From Blastobasis lacticolella (taxonomy: Eukaryota > Arthropoda > Insecta > Lepidoptera > Blastobasidae), in NCBI GenBank assembly GCA_905147135.1, contig LR990055.1:1240001-1304000 (forward strand): a DNA stretch of 64,000 bases, written 5' to 3'. Shown one piece after another: positions 20,920 to 34,100 of the stretch (position 1 is its first letter; every line of letters starts with the position of its first letter). The notes beneath the pieces were generated by a model. That model had not been told where the DNA came from. It made no database searches and saw nothing but the letters and a program-made list of their open reading frames with translations. The translations under genes and the position numbers were made by a program.

Positions 20920-21061
20920 GTTCCGCTTTTAACAGGGTAACGGAGGTCAGATGGCAGTCGCTCCACTACAATTACCTGATCTGCCAAATCCTAGATGGTC
21001 AAAGCGGACCCCATGCTCTCGCACGAAAGCACAACCGGGACCTTAACGCCAAGATGATTAT
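20920..21061 (+). mobile_element. SINE family B, 3' fragment
   Basis: AACGGAGGTCAGATGGCAGT, AATTACCTGATCTGCCAAAT and CTTAACGCCAAGATGATTA match the 3' half of the copies at 36207-36432 and 26452-26803. Confidence 0.7.
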
Positions 21062-22475
21062 TATATACGCAGTATTTAAATCCTGTTTGGAAAATTCCTT
21101 CCATTGGGGGGGTGTCCTAGAAGGCAACTAACGTCATAGAGCCAAACCATATAATTAATACCTCTGTATACCATAAATGGTCGTACCTACTCTTTGGTAT
21201 TTTCAATAACCTCTACTAATGTGGAGAAGGCTACAGTACACTGCTATGAGCTGATTGATGTACACAATGAAGGTATCCAAACCTGAAATCAGGTGCTAAT
21301 TTACAAATCAAAACAGTTTTCTAGCTCTCATGACGTTTACTGTTTACTTCCTTCAAGACGTAATAATAACAGGTAAAGGTATCCTTATCACTCCATCATC
21401 AAACAACTGAGATTATAATGCTGGTTGGATCAACAAATCTATCATATTTCTCAGAAATTACAACATATTATCTACATAAAATAAAACTACTTAACATTTC
21501 ATAAAAAGTGTAGGAATTGCATATGTTTGTTTGGAACGCTGGTTAAACAATATTTGCTCAAATTATTATCAGCTAGACTACTTTCTTGTGCTATGGTAAG
21601 GAAAACGAAAATAAAAGTATGAGTTTGTATTGGAAATACATCGACTTCTGTTTTCATTAGGTACTCTTTGTTCAATTTTATTAGAATTTGTTCCATTGCG
21701 CTATTATAAATTTACATCTACACTGTTACCATAGGTAGGTCCGTCATCTACGTAAATGTCGCAATGCTCATTATCCAATGTATCATTAGGTAAGCATATT
21801 TACGTTAACAGCGTTTGCTATCTGAGTATTATTATCAGGCACTTTAGGATCATTTTTGTTATATCCTGCTGGCGAGAGCTGAGTATTGCTCTCATATTCA
21901 GGCTTAGGGTCATATTTCTTTCATAGATTCAGCTGTCATCTCTGATGGTGGAGCTACGTTTCGAGTAGGCATTCAAATTTTTTCGCTTCCGATCCTCTAT
22001 ATCACTTTAATTCTTTTTTATATTTGTTAATATTAATAACAAATATAAATATATAACTATTGAATGATACATTGTTCCCGAAAATATGGTATTTTGTATT
22101 AAGAACACTTCGTGAGGCTTTATCCGGTACAATACACAGTACAATATACAGACAAACGACAGCCATGGATTTTGTTATGTAGAAAGATCCCCCACTATGT
22201 TTTTCTTGTATATAGAGAAAACAAAGAACTACCTTGATAACTATTGTATACTTGTGTGTATTGTCTACTTGCTTACTTTATATACCCATTTGCTTACATG
22301 CAACTAAGAATGATTATGAATCTGATGATTTGTACATATCAGACAACAAATTAAGAGAAAAACTCCCGGACACTTCCCAAAGCCTGATATGGTAGATGTA
22401 CATACCAGCCTTGCCACAGCCTAAGAGACAGAATGTAATCCAAATTCCGTCTTCCAGGTAATCGTTCACCGAGAA
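21062..22475. promoter_or_regulatory. Upstream region of the Toll receptor gene
   Basis: This is AT-rich sequence without a supported ORF or recognised repeat. CTTCCAG followed by GTAATC at 22451-22462 could be an acceptor joining a non-coding 5' exon to the exon that starts the Toll coding region. No TATA box or kappaB site can be assigned with confidence. Confidence 0.3.
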
Positions 22476-25400
22476 ATGCAATTAGTTCATTACCTATGCA
22501 TATTGTTACTATATGCTGAACGCTCAAGCGGGGACCTTCTCGAAGACTATGAGGAGATGACGAATCACGTGCTCGTCAGCAGCGACAGGAACCTGATGTT
22601 GCCAGTGGAGCTGGGCACGGACAAGTTCTCAGGCTGTATCTGTAGAGCCACCACGTCCTTAAGGATCATAGTTTGCTTCGGAAGCTATGAATGCCGGAAA
22701 TTCCCGAAGGTAAACGTCAATTTTGCTTTTATTTCCAGTCGCTTGTGCATTGTCATTTGTGATATTTCTTTTTTTCTTCGTTTTGTTGTATTTGTATCCA
22801 TCTAGGTTTGTAGTGGCATGCAGTTCATGTGTAATAAATATTTTCTTTAAACTTTCTAAATAAAATTTCATGTGCGATGCTAGCCCGGCTTGTTAGTTCG
22901 TTCTGATAAAATTTATTGGTGTGTTTGTTTTTGTCATGCTTTCTGTCATGTTTGTGTCATGCTCAAGTCCAGTGTGACAAGGGTCATATTGAACGTGAAG
23001 GGAGGCGCCAGCGTTTCATTAAAAAACTGACGAGTCATCATTGTCATAATGGCGGCATGTTAATCCTTTCTACGCCACTTCGTTCTGTAAACCATATGAC
23101 AGATTGCGTAAAACTGTTGAAAATGACATAAGGAAGATTTATTATTAGATCGAGAGAGAAATATAAATTAGACACCGCTCGAGCTCCTGCTGTTAAGATT
23201 AAATATTATCTTTAATTGTCTTTTTCGACGTCTTTGTACGAGTCCTCAAATCTTGAAACGCAATTTCAGTTAATCAAAATACTCCAAGTACGCAAATTGT
23301 TATCACAAAGACACTAGTTTAGTTATCTTATAACAAATAGTATTGTCGTCTATTAAGTGTAGCGCGATTATAAGTTTATGACCTGCCTCTAAACCGTAAT
23401 ATTACTGGTTAATGTTTCGTTCGAAAGTACAAAAAGTTATTTGTGGAGACTCATAAATGTTTTTTATCTTTGCGACAATCTTTGTCCAACAGCTATTGTA
23501 AATATTTAACCAAAATATTCATTATTAATAATGACTTTCACATTCCAGGTCACAGTGAAAAGTCAAATTCTGAGAGTGAGATCAACAGTTATAGAAGAAA
23601 TTAATAAAGGAGCTCTGGACAAATACGATTATCTGACTATGCTGGATATTGAAGCCAATCACCAGTTAAAACGTATAGAACCTGGAGTGTTTCGTAGGCT
23701 TAGAAACCTGCAACGCCTGTCCATATCTTATAATACAGTGTTACAGAGTATTGATTCAAATCTGTTTCAAGGGCTAACGAGTTTACGTAATTTAACGCTA
23801 GTCAATAATGGCTTTTCAAACATAATACAATTGACGCCAGCCTTCAGACCCAGTATATTACCATCGCTGAAGTCCTTAGACATATCAGAAAATTCTTTTG
23901 AACAAATAACTGAGGATACATTTCTGCCAATGGCTGGTACAACACTGAGAATACTGGACATCAATATATGTAGACTGGACTACATACACCCAGATGCATT
24001 TCGATACTTGAAGATGTTACATAAATTAAACATTGGTGAGAACGACTTAAATGTAACAATAATTGGAGATTTTTTAAAGAATATGTTGGTCTCTGGTATC
24101 AACCTAACCCGCCTTGACCTATCTGGAATGGGGTTTAGAAAACAACCACCAAGACAAATACTAGACGTCATCGCTAAGACAAGTATCAAGTGGCTACTAC
24201 TTGCTGAGAATCAATTTGAAGTCATCAGCGATGACACATTTCCCAAAATGCCTAATATAGAACTAATTGACTTGAGGCGAGTCTATGCTATTAAAATAGG
24301 GAGTTATGCATTCGATCCAATGAAGTTTCCAAATCTGAAAGTGTTATTACTGGGAGGTAATAATTTACCAGGCATACACCAGAAACATCTATCTAATCAA
24401 TTGTTGGTATTAGATCTTTCAAACAATAAGGGAAGTCCCATTACGCCAGTATATTACGACATAGATAAAGACACATTCATTGAATCTACGGAATTGAGAA
24501 TATTGAACCTTGCTTTCAACAGAATTAAATCTCTATTTGACTATACGTTTAGAGGCTTAGAAAAGTTGAGACTTCTGAATTTGGAAAATGGTACTATATT
24601 CCACATTGGAGATGGTACTTTCAAATCAACTAGAAGCCTGGAAGTGTTGAATTTGGCAAACAATCCAATAACGGCCAATCAAAATTTAACCAGTCCCCAA
24701 TTTGAAGGTTTACATAAATTAAGAGTACTAATAATGTCCAATTGTGGGATCCGACGATTTTATGACGACGATAACATTTTCGAAATGATGCCAAACATTA
24801 CACATTTAATGCTTAAAAATAATCAACTGTTCTATCTGACATCGGAAATATTAAAGCCTCTGAAACATTTGCAAATGTTAGATTTGAGCGAAAATCTTGT
24901 GATTGCGTGGTGGAAACCATTATTCCTGGCCTCCGGCGTGAAACCGCTGCAGCTCTATTTAACGAACAACAAAATATCGCATTTCTCATTGAGCATGATC
25001 CAAGATATAAGTTACTTATTAGAAGGTAATAACAACACTTCAACTGAAATAGATCTACTGGACAACGTATTTGTTTGTGACTGTAATTCCATGTACAAGA
25101 CGTATTTATGGCTAGAAGTGAATGGCACTACAGCCTTAAAGCAATATTTTGCTTCTTCAAATTTCAAATGCAGTAGTCCTGACCTTTGGGAGGACAGAAG
25201 AGTAGCCGAGTATCTATCATCAATTAAAAGTCTGCATTGCCTTATGTATGAAAAAATATCCAACGTCATGGTACTTGTCTGGACTGCGCCTTCATTGATA
25301 ACCATTGTAATTGTCGTGAGCATAGCAGTTACATTGTACAAGTACAGGATATACATAAGGTACTGGTTATTTTTAGCTAAAGTGGCACTGGGAAGGAAGT

Positions 25401-25879
25401 TCATAAGGAAATCTTTGAAAGCTGAAAATGAAAGGAGAAGATATAAGTATGACGCGTTCGTGTCATATTGTTTCGAAGATAGAGACTTTGTATTGGATAT
25501 GATAGCTAATTTGGAATCTAACCCATCCTATTTAAAACTATGCGTGTCTGAAAGAGATTTTGAGGTCGGTGCTTTTATTTCGGAAGCGATACTGACTAGT
25601 ATTAATGAGAGTAAATATGTAATTTTACTTATAAGTAACAATTTTGCGAAATCGCACTGGTGTCGTTGGGAAACTCAACTTGCAGAATACCATCGCCTCT
25701 TCCTGGAAGACGGAAGTACTTACGACCCTCTGGTTTTAGTAAGATTGGGTGAAGTTGATAATAAACACCTAACGCCCACATTAAAGTATTTGCTAAAGAC
25801 AAAGATTTACCTTACATGGGATGAAAATAATTCACAGGAGTTCTGGAAGAAATTAAGAGGCGTTATATGCAAGAAGTAG
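22476..25879 (+). CDS. Toll receptor (single cysteine-cluster type), two coding exons
   Basis: Exons 22476-22709 and 23549-25879 join in phase 0 and give about 854 residues. Residues 1-19 are a signal peptide. The LRR-NT has CIC, VCF and YECRKFP around 49-77 and crosses the splice. About twenty LRRs follow, then one LRR-CT (CDCNSMY, FKCSSPDLW, LHCL). A membrane segment is at about 651-675. The TIR domain runs from 710 (YKYDAFVSY box 1), through ERDFEVG at 746-752 (box 2), to EFWKKL (box 3). Toll receptors bind Spaetzle ligands or microbial products and recruit MyD88. A single LRR-CT before the membrane is typical of vertebrate TLRs and fly Toll-9, unlike most insect Tolls. Box 2 has Val751 where Pro is usual. 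The next gene is a Spaetzle homologue 2.3 kb downstream. Confidence 0.94.
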
Positions 25880-26451
25880 ATAGGTAACAATTTTCTAATT
25901 AAAACTTGTAAATATAAAACTGCTTTTCATTACACAGAAACGATGTTATTAGAATTCTGTTGTTACATAAACGAATCGACTATTCCATATGAGATTTTTA
26001 CCAAGAATCCTTGTGTAACAGATACGTTGCGAAATAATCGAGAAAGTTTAAAAGAAATCGAAAGTGTATTTAATACTAACCAATATTTAAGCATCGGCCG
26101 TTCGCTCCTGAGTTTCACAGGCACTTTCTATTCGAGGCCATGGGGAAAATACATCTGGAATCGCTCAAAGTGGGACGATACGTGATAAATGTGCATACAA
26201 ATTTAAATTTCGCACCACAACCAATACAATGTTTGCAGACTTTGCAAGAGTGTAGACACGAGCTACTAATGGGGTGAGGTCTATGCAAATAGTAATTTTA
26301 CAGCCTCGTAGGATAGCAGTTAAATTGTTTATGTTAATTAATGGCCTGACAGTATACTTAGATGCTTAACTAGGTATGGAAACTTCAAGGTAACTGTGAA
26401 GTAGAAACCTACGTTAATAAATTAACTTTTTAAGTAACGTTGCTTATTTTA
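25880..26451. other. Toll 3' flank, no gene
   Basis: AT-rich sequence with ATTAAA-type and TATAAA-type motifs at about 25898-25920 that may serve as poly(A) signals. An 80-codon frame at 25943-26185 has no recognisable domain and most likely lies in the 3' UTR or flank. Confidence 0.4.
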
Positions 26452-26803
26452 TATCATCATCATTATCATCTTGGCGTTAATGTCCCGGTTGTGCTCTCGC
26501 GCAAGAGGGACCGAGGTCTGCTCCAGGATTTTGCAGATCAGGTAATTACAGTGGGGCGACTGCCCCCTGACCTCCGTGATCCTGCTACCAGGGGAAGATT
26601 GGCTTATGGTAACACATTCAGTCGCCTGAATGTGCAGATTTCATCACGATGTTTTCCCTCACCGTAAGAGCAACGGTTAGCATTCTACTAAACTACATAA
26701 CTCATAAAAGAGGCATTGGTACATGGCAGCAGTGAGATTCGAACCCGGCACCTCTCGCTTGCGAGTCGGATACCGTTACCACTCGGCCACCGATTCTCCG
26801 ACG
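26452..26803 (-). mobile_element. SINE family B, full-length copy
   Basis: On the minus strand the head GAATCGGTGGCCGAGTGGTA (box A) and GCCGGGTTCGAATC (box B) resembles a tRNA half. Then come CTTACGGTGAGGGAAAACAT, the CAGGCGACTGAATGTG block, AATTACCTGATCTGC and a 3' end CGCCAAGATGATAATGATGA. This 3' end resembles the RTE LINE end at 57314-57331, so an RTE element may mobilise this SINE. Confidence 0.78.
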
Positions 26804-28152
26804 TGATTAAAAGTAATTGCCCATACCATCTACAAAGCCTTTACTAATTTACAAATTTTTTCATAATATGTTATAACCTGGCGCCAAATATTGCATGTAC
26901 CTACATGATTAAAAGGTCTTATATTAACTACCTACATTAAAATTAGATGGAATATAGTCATCGTGAAATACGACGTACTAAGTGATATCGTAAGTATAAC
27001 TCCCAAAATATTTACCTACCTGAAGTATAGCCTTTACTTATGTAAGTTTTTGGGAAACTCTAAAATTATGAAATTATAAATACCAAACTATTATAAAATG
27101 TAGCGAATGGAAAGTAAGAAATACAACGAATTTACGGTACAATCTCCTACTAAAACTACTAGGTACTTTATTGTAGTCTACGTACTAATTAACACAAATT
27201 AATTAATTAAGTAGAGCCTTTCGATTTTCAAGTGGCAGGTCAATTCGCGAAGGCGCCATTGTTTTGGTGCGGGAGAAAACGCCATCTTCATTCAAGATAT
27301 CGTCGCGGGATAACGGTGCGGCGCACGCGCAGGTCGCCGCTCCCGCTCGCACGCGCCGCGCCAGCCGCAGGAGCGAAAGAGGCCGTGCCAGACGGCGGCT
27401 GGCAAACGATTACTCGACTGACCTACTCATTCGCACACACTCTTTCTTGCTAGCAAGCGGAACCTAATTTTTCTATCGTGTGAATTTGCAATGAAACGCG
27501 AGTCGTCGCACTCTGGAATTAATAGCGTGAAATAACTGATATTATAATGATTGATGGCGCAAAGCTTGGATTCCTTAACGCAACTGCCGTGGAGAGAACA
27601 AATGATCATCCATTTTGTCTAGAACACTGACATGAGTAAAGATAAACAGATGTATTTGAACATGTAAGTGTCGAGCAGACATGAAATTAGACTCCAATCA
27701 TACACTAATAGGAATAATATGTAAATCGACGCTCACAGTTAGAGAGTTCCTCGCCCATAGGTGTTGTTAGGAGAAATGTGCTAAAAGAAACTAACAACGA
27801 TGAATCACTGGAGGGTGTGGCCTAGAGACAAGTGTTCCTTTATCACCAGTCGAGCGAGTCTAACAAGACCAGTGAAGAGGCGCTACAGACTTTAGAATCG
27901 GAGCCCGGGAGGCGCTTCACGAATATTAACGAGCGTGCCGATCTGGACCGATCACGCGTGACAAGTGTACCGGCAACTTTTCCTTCAGGGCTGGCCGTTA
28001 AAGTATCAAGTGCATCAGATGAGTGCACCAGTCCTTGAGAGTGGCATTGCGAAAGTCAGCCAGTCGGTGTCGGACCGCGGCTGCGAGCGGCCGCTTCACC
28101 ATGCTCCGGAAGGCTGGACGCGCTCGTACAGTGAAAGTTCGTTAACTGCGAA
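26804..28152 (+). promoter_or_regulatory. Upstream region and probable 5' UTR of the Spaetzle-like gene
   Basis: 26804-27230 is AT-rich with nothing recognised. From about 27250 base composition changes: 27300-27420 is very GC- and CpG-rich (GCGGCGCACGCGCAGG, CGCACGCGCCGCGCCAGCC), and 27880-28150 is again GC-rich up to the ATG at 28153. This fits a CpG-rich promoter and leader. The transcription start is unknown. Confidence 0.45.
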
Positions 28153-31100
28153 ATGCGGCTCGCGATCGCCTTTCTGTTTGTGGTGAGTGCTAATTACGTT
28201 AAAAGTGTTAACGGAGGGTGCTCTCTCTCGGATCCCATGTAGTTTGCGCCCGAGTTCGGTGCGCGGATCGGTTCCCACGGTACCGTGGAGCAGGTAATGT
28301 GGTGTCTTCATTAAGTTACCATTTGCTGAAATATAGTGCGAAATTCAAAGTGGACCAAAAGGAAAAAATTACGATAAACAACGACAGTAATCCATTTCTT
28401 CCAATAAACATCAACTCTGGTATTGTATAAACAAAAACCAGCGAAATGGATAAAGAAACACAAGCTGCCAACGTAAAACATCTTCACCTAATTACGAGTA
28501 TTGATGGGCAGGACAAGGTTTCTCACAAAGTGTACGCACAATAATAATATGCGTTCAAAGCGCAGAAGGTCGACGAACCCGACGTATTGGGCTAAACACC
28601 CAATTGTTATGCGGAGAAAGACACCTTGGCTTAACTCAAACACGGTTAACGAGGTAAACTATTAGTTGGGTGAAATTACCCAGTAAAACGCGGGGCTAAC
28701 CGCGCTCCATTGCGGGTAACAACCAATACAATAGACATTACACGATGAAAGCTGTTGGCAATGTATCTGTTTTGTTCGACATAGAACGACATCCTCGCTC
28801 GCTCGTTCACAGACGGGAAAGAGGAATGGACACTTACTTAGTCAGCTGCAGCGTAAAAAGCAATGAAACGCTAGCTTTTTCCCTCACAACTTGGGGTCTC
28901 ACGACATTTGTGTCGTTCAAATTGGGAAATCAGGAGGCGATCCTCGCGCTGTACCATCTCAAAAACGTCACTGAAATTGATCTTCGACAATATATGACAA
29001 TCTAAGATTAATTTTTTCAATGTCATTCAGACATTTCAATGACATCTTGATGTTTCTTTAAAAAAAATTGCGAAAATTCATAAATTCAAGCAACATTATG
29101 TGCTTCCAATAGGCCAAGTCAAGATGTAAAGTGTTTACGTTGTTTAGAGTTTAACATTTATATTCTGTACTATTTATTATTAGTATACTGTAAGAATTTT
29201 ATTAGACACCAGCTGTGCCCGCAACTTCGTTCGCGTGGACTACAGGATGTTTGGTATGTCTCATATTATTAAGCAACACTGTGGTCATTGGTTAAACACG
29301 CTTATCAAAGAAGGATTTTTATACTTTGGTTTTGAAAACTCTCAGGCTGTATTTATCAATAGACAGTAGCTAAGGCAGGTAGAGAGTTCTGTCGCGGTTT
29401 GCACAGTAAATATTTTTTTTTATGTCATACGATAGGCAAGCGGGCAAGCGGGCTACCTGATAGAAAGTGGTCACCACTACCTATAGACATTAGCAACACC
29501 AAGAGTATCGCTAATGCGTTGCCCACCTCTATAACACGTTACTCTGGCAGCAAAAAGGCAAATGTTCCTCTACTGCCAAAGCCACGGTTCCCCAAATTCC
29601 CACCCCATGGAGCTCTGGAAACCTTACCTACCGGCAGAAACACAATACTATTTAAAAGAGTATTGTTTAGTTGCGGTATTCTGTAAGGTGGAGGTACTTC
29701 CCCAGTCGGGCGGCTCCAATTCGAACGGGATACCCCGCTATGCCCTACCTCTCTTAAAACCCACAGAGATCTCTGGTTTTATCACAGAGTAAAAAATACT
29801 ACTAGTATTATTGATTGAACCCGCCTGCCAAGCGTGGAGGTTCACATCTAGCAAGACATATTTGGTATATAGACCTCAGTTGACTGACTGACCTGCCTGA
29901 TTTTTTATGCTAGACACTCAGTAACAAACGTAAGAGCGTCGGTGGCCTAATGGCTAGTGGGTCGCAATCGCAAGCGAGAGGTATCGAGTTCGATCCTCAG
30001 TGCCGCTATGTGCCAATGTCTTTTTCTTACTTATGTAGGTACATTAGTTGAACACTAACGGTGAGGGAAACAATTTTGATGAAACCTGCACACTGATTAT
30101 GTAACCATGATCCAATCTGGGCAGGTTTCCGCTGTAAACAGGGTCACGGAGGTCTGGCAGTCGTTCTGCCAAAACATGAATTATGGTTAAGGCGGACCCA
30201 GGGCCCTCCTGTACCTGTACTTTCTTAATAAATCACATTCATTTTAAAGTGAATTCTGATACCGTAGAACTTTATAAGCATTTATCTTTAAAAAATCATA
30301 CTTTCTGTGACTTACTACTTTCTTCTTTGGCTCATTGTTCAAAAGTTTATGTTTATCGCCTGGATTCCTTTCGTTTTTGTCTTTTCATCATGGCGTTACA
30401 TGAATTGAAACAAAATAAACGCGAAGTAAGTAACAAGATCAAAAACAGAAAAATACGACCTACACTATAGATTTTCTCATAAGCCTAGACATAGACAGGC
30501 ATGTACCTTGTAACACTAGAAGTCATCTAATTTAACTTTTATAGTCCTCGGTGATTTAACGACAGAGCTTTGAAGTCCATGTATGTCGTCTAGGTCACGT
30601 TCGGGGGGGCGCGCGCGCGGGCTGTGTGATCAAAAGATCATTGTTATGATTAACTAATAGTAAAGAACTACTTTTTGCAGTACCTCGATTTTCGTCATCA
30701 CTCATCGTACAAGATTTCCGTGCTTGACTTCGTGTCTTATTTGTAAATAAATCAATAGAATATTTAATTGAAAACTGTTTCTATTCCCTAAGAAGCTTGT
30801 CCAAAGCAAATAATAATGTACCTAAGTTTCTTTTTTTATATTATTGAATTTATAGAAAATTTGTTAATAGTGAGTATATTTTTTGGAGTTTATTTGTTGA
30901 AGATTTATTTGTTTAGAATGAAATATTTCATCTTATTAGATAAGTAAATGCCTACCTAAACGTAAGTACCCAATGTTGCTGTACCCACCAGCACACACCA
31001 GGGTCCATGTTAAAGGTCAATCTAATAATTTGTAACATCTTATTTGTACAACGTAGATGTTGAATCCTAAATTGAATATATAGCAAAAAACATTCATTCA

Positions 31101-34100
31101 CGAACCTTCTCTCACTCCTCATTCTCGTATTGGTCAAGTCTCGTGAAGTTTTGGTTAATATATGGAACTTAAGGGGGTGCTACCGATACAGCCGCATCCC
31201 CTTTGTTCTACCAGCAAGATACCGGTTGCAAAAAAAAAGTTATCACGCAGAGCACGGAAATCGACGCACGCGCAAGTATAGTGCAACAAACTTATATGAA
31301 CCGGTGGCAGCGTCGCTGCTTTCAGAATCGACATGCCATTTCAAAATGGCGACACTCAGTTCCAGCTTTGGCCACCGGGTCAGGCAAGTTTGTGGTTATA
31401 CGGAGTACGCACTCCTTGGCCGAAAGCAGGACAAGTGCGGTACAGTGGCGGCGAACGGCGACGCGTGGGAAGTAGGCCACTCTGCCTCGCCCACTTTAAT
31501 TACTCAGTGCGTCTGACTCCGCACTTGAATCGGCCTTTTATGAATGGCGAACTCTGGTGGCAAAAACTGGCGGTCACGGGGTTAAGAGATTGAGCTGGTA
31601 GCGGTGTTGCTAACCTACAGATGACCCATACTTCGACTTCTCGTAGCGAAAATACAAATCCTCTTGTGTGGGTTCTAGAAATAAAAAATCCGAAATGAGC
31701 CACATTCTTTTGGCAGTTTCGCTTTTCAGCTACATTACAGTCACTAAAGAGAAAAGAGGTATAATGTACCTACAACGAGAATTTGAATTTTATTTGCGTC
31801 ATCGATACAGAAACGTGAACTTTATCGGACTTTTTTATCTGAACTGTGTTCGACAACAGTCATTAGTTGGGTACCACAATGCGACAAAATTAAACATATA
31901 ATTTTAGCTAGCAATCTATATTTATATACTTATATCCAACAGAAAAGATATTTATGGTATACCTACTACATACATGATTACACAATTACGTGGTAAATAG
32001 TAGTAGTAATCAGTTAGTAGATACCTACTTATGTTTTACATGGAAGAAGCGTCTTGGGGTGATTATTTATATGTCGAAAGCGAACCATTTTCTCAGAGTT
32101 TAAAATCTGACCAGACTTTTTGTTTCAACTGTACCTGAATCGGTCTTACGGGTATGAATGGTGCACTTTAATTGGTCCCACGCACTTAGGTAATTGGCGT
32201 GAAACAGTGAATGGTTAACATAATTTTGACTATACCGAATTTTTTAATTTTTTAATATTAGCACCTCTCCCTCTTTAAAATTTAACTTTAAGTAACTGGT
32301 TAAACGACATATCTATTAAAGTAGGTATTGATTAAAGTCAAGGAAATTTATTTTCTCTTACAGTCGTAGTACAGCCACTTCGATCTTATTAAATTATGAA
32401 GTTTTTATTTTGATTTGCAAATTAAAACGCCCACAGTTTTATGAGCCAAAAGTCCAACCATTTCGAGCTTGCTGCGCTGGCTCAATTGTCCATTTCAACG
32501 ATCATACCAGCTTTTAAAACGCACTTCGCTCGCTCATTCATTAGTTTCAGATAAGTAGGTAGCAGTAACTCAATGACAATCACCTTAATCAAGTTAACCA
32601 TCAAGTTCAAAGTCGCGGCTCCGACCGTGACGCAACGTGATGCATCGCCGCCGTCGTGACAACCGAGAGCGCTTTTGGCTTTACATCACTCCCGCGCAGC
32701 CCACATAGCGAGCGAAAGTCCCCGAAGCGCCCCGAAGTGCCCCGAAGCTTGATTTCACCGCCTCGTAACTTTGGCAGTAACCCCGTTTCGGTAAACCATC
32801 CATAAATAAATATACTTACATTTTACTTAGCAGTAAAACGCTAACTTGTTTTATTACGGGGGATAAAATTTGACGTTTAGTTCGACCTGCAAATTGAACA
32901 TGTTGGTAAGCGGAAGCTGTTCAGGAAGAAATTGGTGTGATTGACCATCTTAAGACTTTATTTATTGCTTTCCCGCTTATTGCTTTTCTCCACACCCGGT
33001 AGGGTTGGCTGGAAGAGATCTCTTACAGAGATAAGCCCACCTTTGTGAACAACCGTTTATAATTATTGTTTTTTTTTGTAACTTGTTTTCATGTGCAATA
33101 AAGTATATATATATATATATATATATATAAGATTATAGATATTGATAATGTAGAGGTACAAGATACATATCTGGAGAAAGATCTAGAGAAAATTCTTAAA
33201 ACACAGTACCATACACAACGTAACGCCACGAAGGCAGAGACCACATCGTCCCACAAGAGACGGTCCTGACAGATCTCTCTCGCTTCTACAACATTCATTA
33301 ACCTTTTCATGAACGTTGGTTTTGTCTAAGAACCTGTCTAAGAACAGCCTATTCATTTACTACTACCTACTACTTAGGTTAGTTGGTTAGGTAGGTTACT
33401 CTTGTTCCGATCTTTCTTTAAAATATCATCGATTTCTATTTTAAAATCTAAAATGAAGAATTATTATTGTGATACATAACACAATTTTCTACCTTTTTCG
33501 AGGGAGTATACCACTCGGCAGACGAGGCCAAATAGCGGTCAGGGTGGGAGAGAAAAGAATCGGAGGATAATCCTGGCGTTATCCAGCAAGAGCGCTCCCT
33601 GGAGCCTCTCTATGATTCATCCGTCTCACAATCCCATTAATGTCTTACTAAATAATATGTTAGTTTTGTTTCTAAAAGGAACGCTCAAGAAAGGGATGAA
33701 ATGGTTTTTACAGACTCTACAGCACAGGAGTTATTATTATACCACTGCTTACTGCTTATCAAACCATCAGACTGACGATAAGCTAGCTCGCCCCTAAATT
33801 CATTAATCCTGACGATTAATCAACCTGTCTATACTTTACATTTCTTGTGCTTTGCTAATTGGAGATATTTGAGGTCGTAACAACCAGATTTCTACCATTC
33901 ATTTCATTCGTCTAAAAGCAGTCACGTCATTTATATATTATCAGTCATCACTTCAATTATCACACATTTCTTCTTATCAATATCTAACAATCGAGTGTCC
34001 GCAGTTTGTTTACATCACCGCCGCGTTATGGACTCGTCGCCGCGGCCCCGCGACACGCTCCCAAATACCATCAGTCACTTTCACTCGGATGCCTGTCCGT

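Noticed and set aside
25943..26185. 80-codon ORF downstream of Toll
   Set aside because: No domain and no splice link; probably 3' UTR or flank.
28745..29005. 86-codon ORF after Spaetzle exon 1
   Set aside because: It lies in the intron, has no domain and uses no plausible acceptor that keeps the reading frame.
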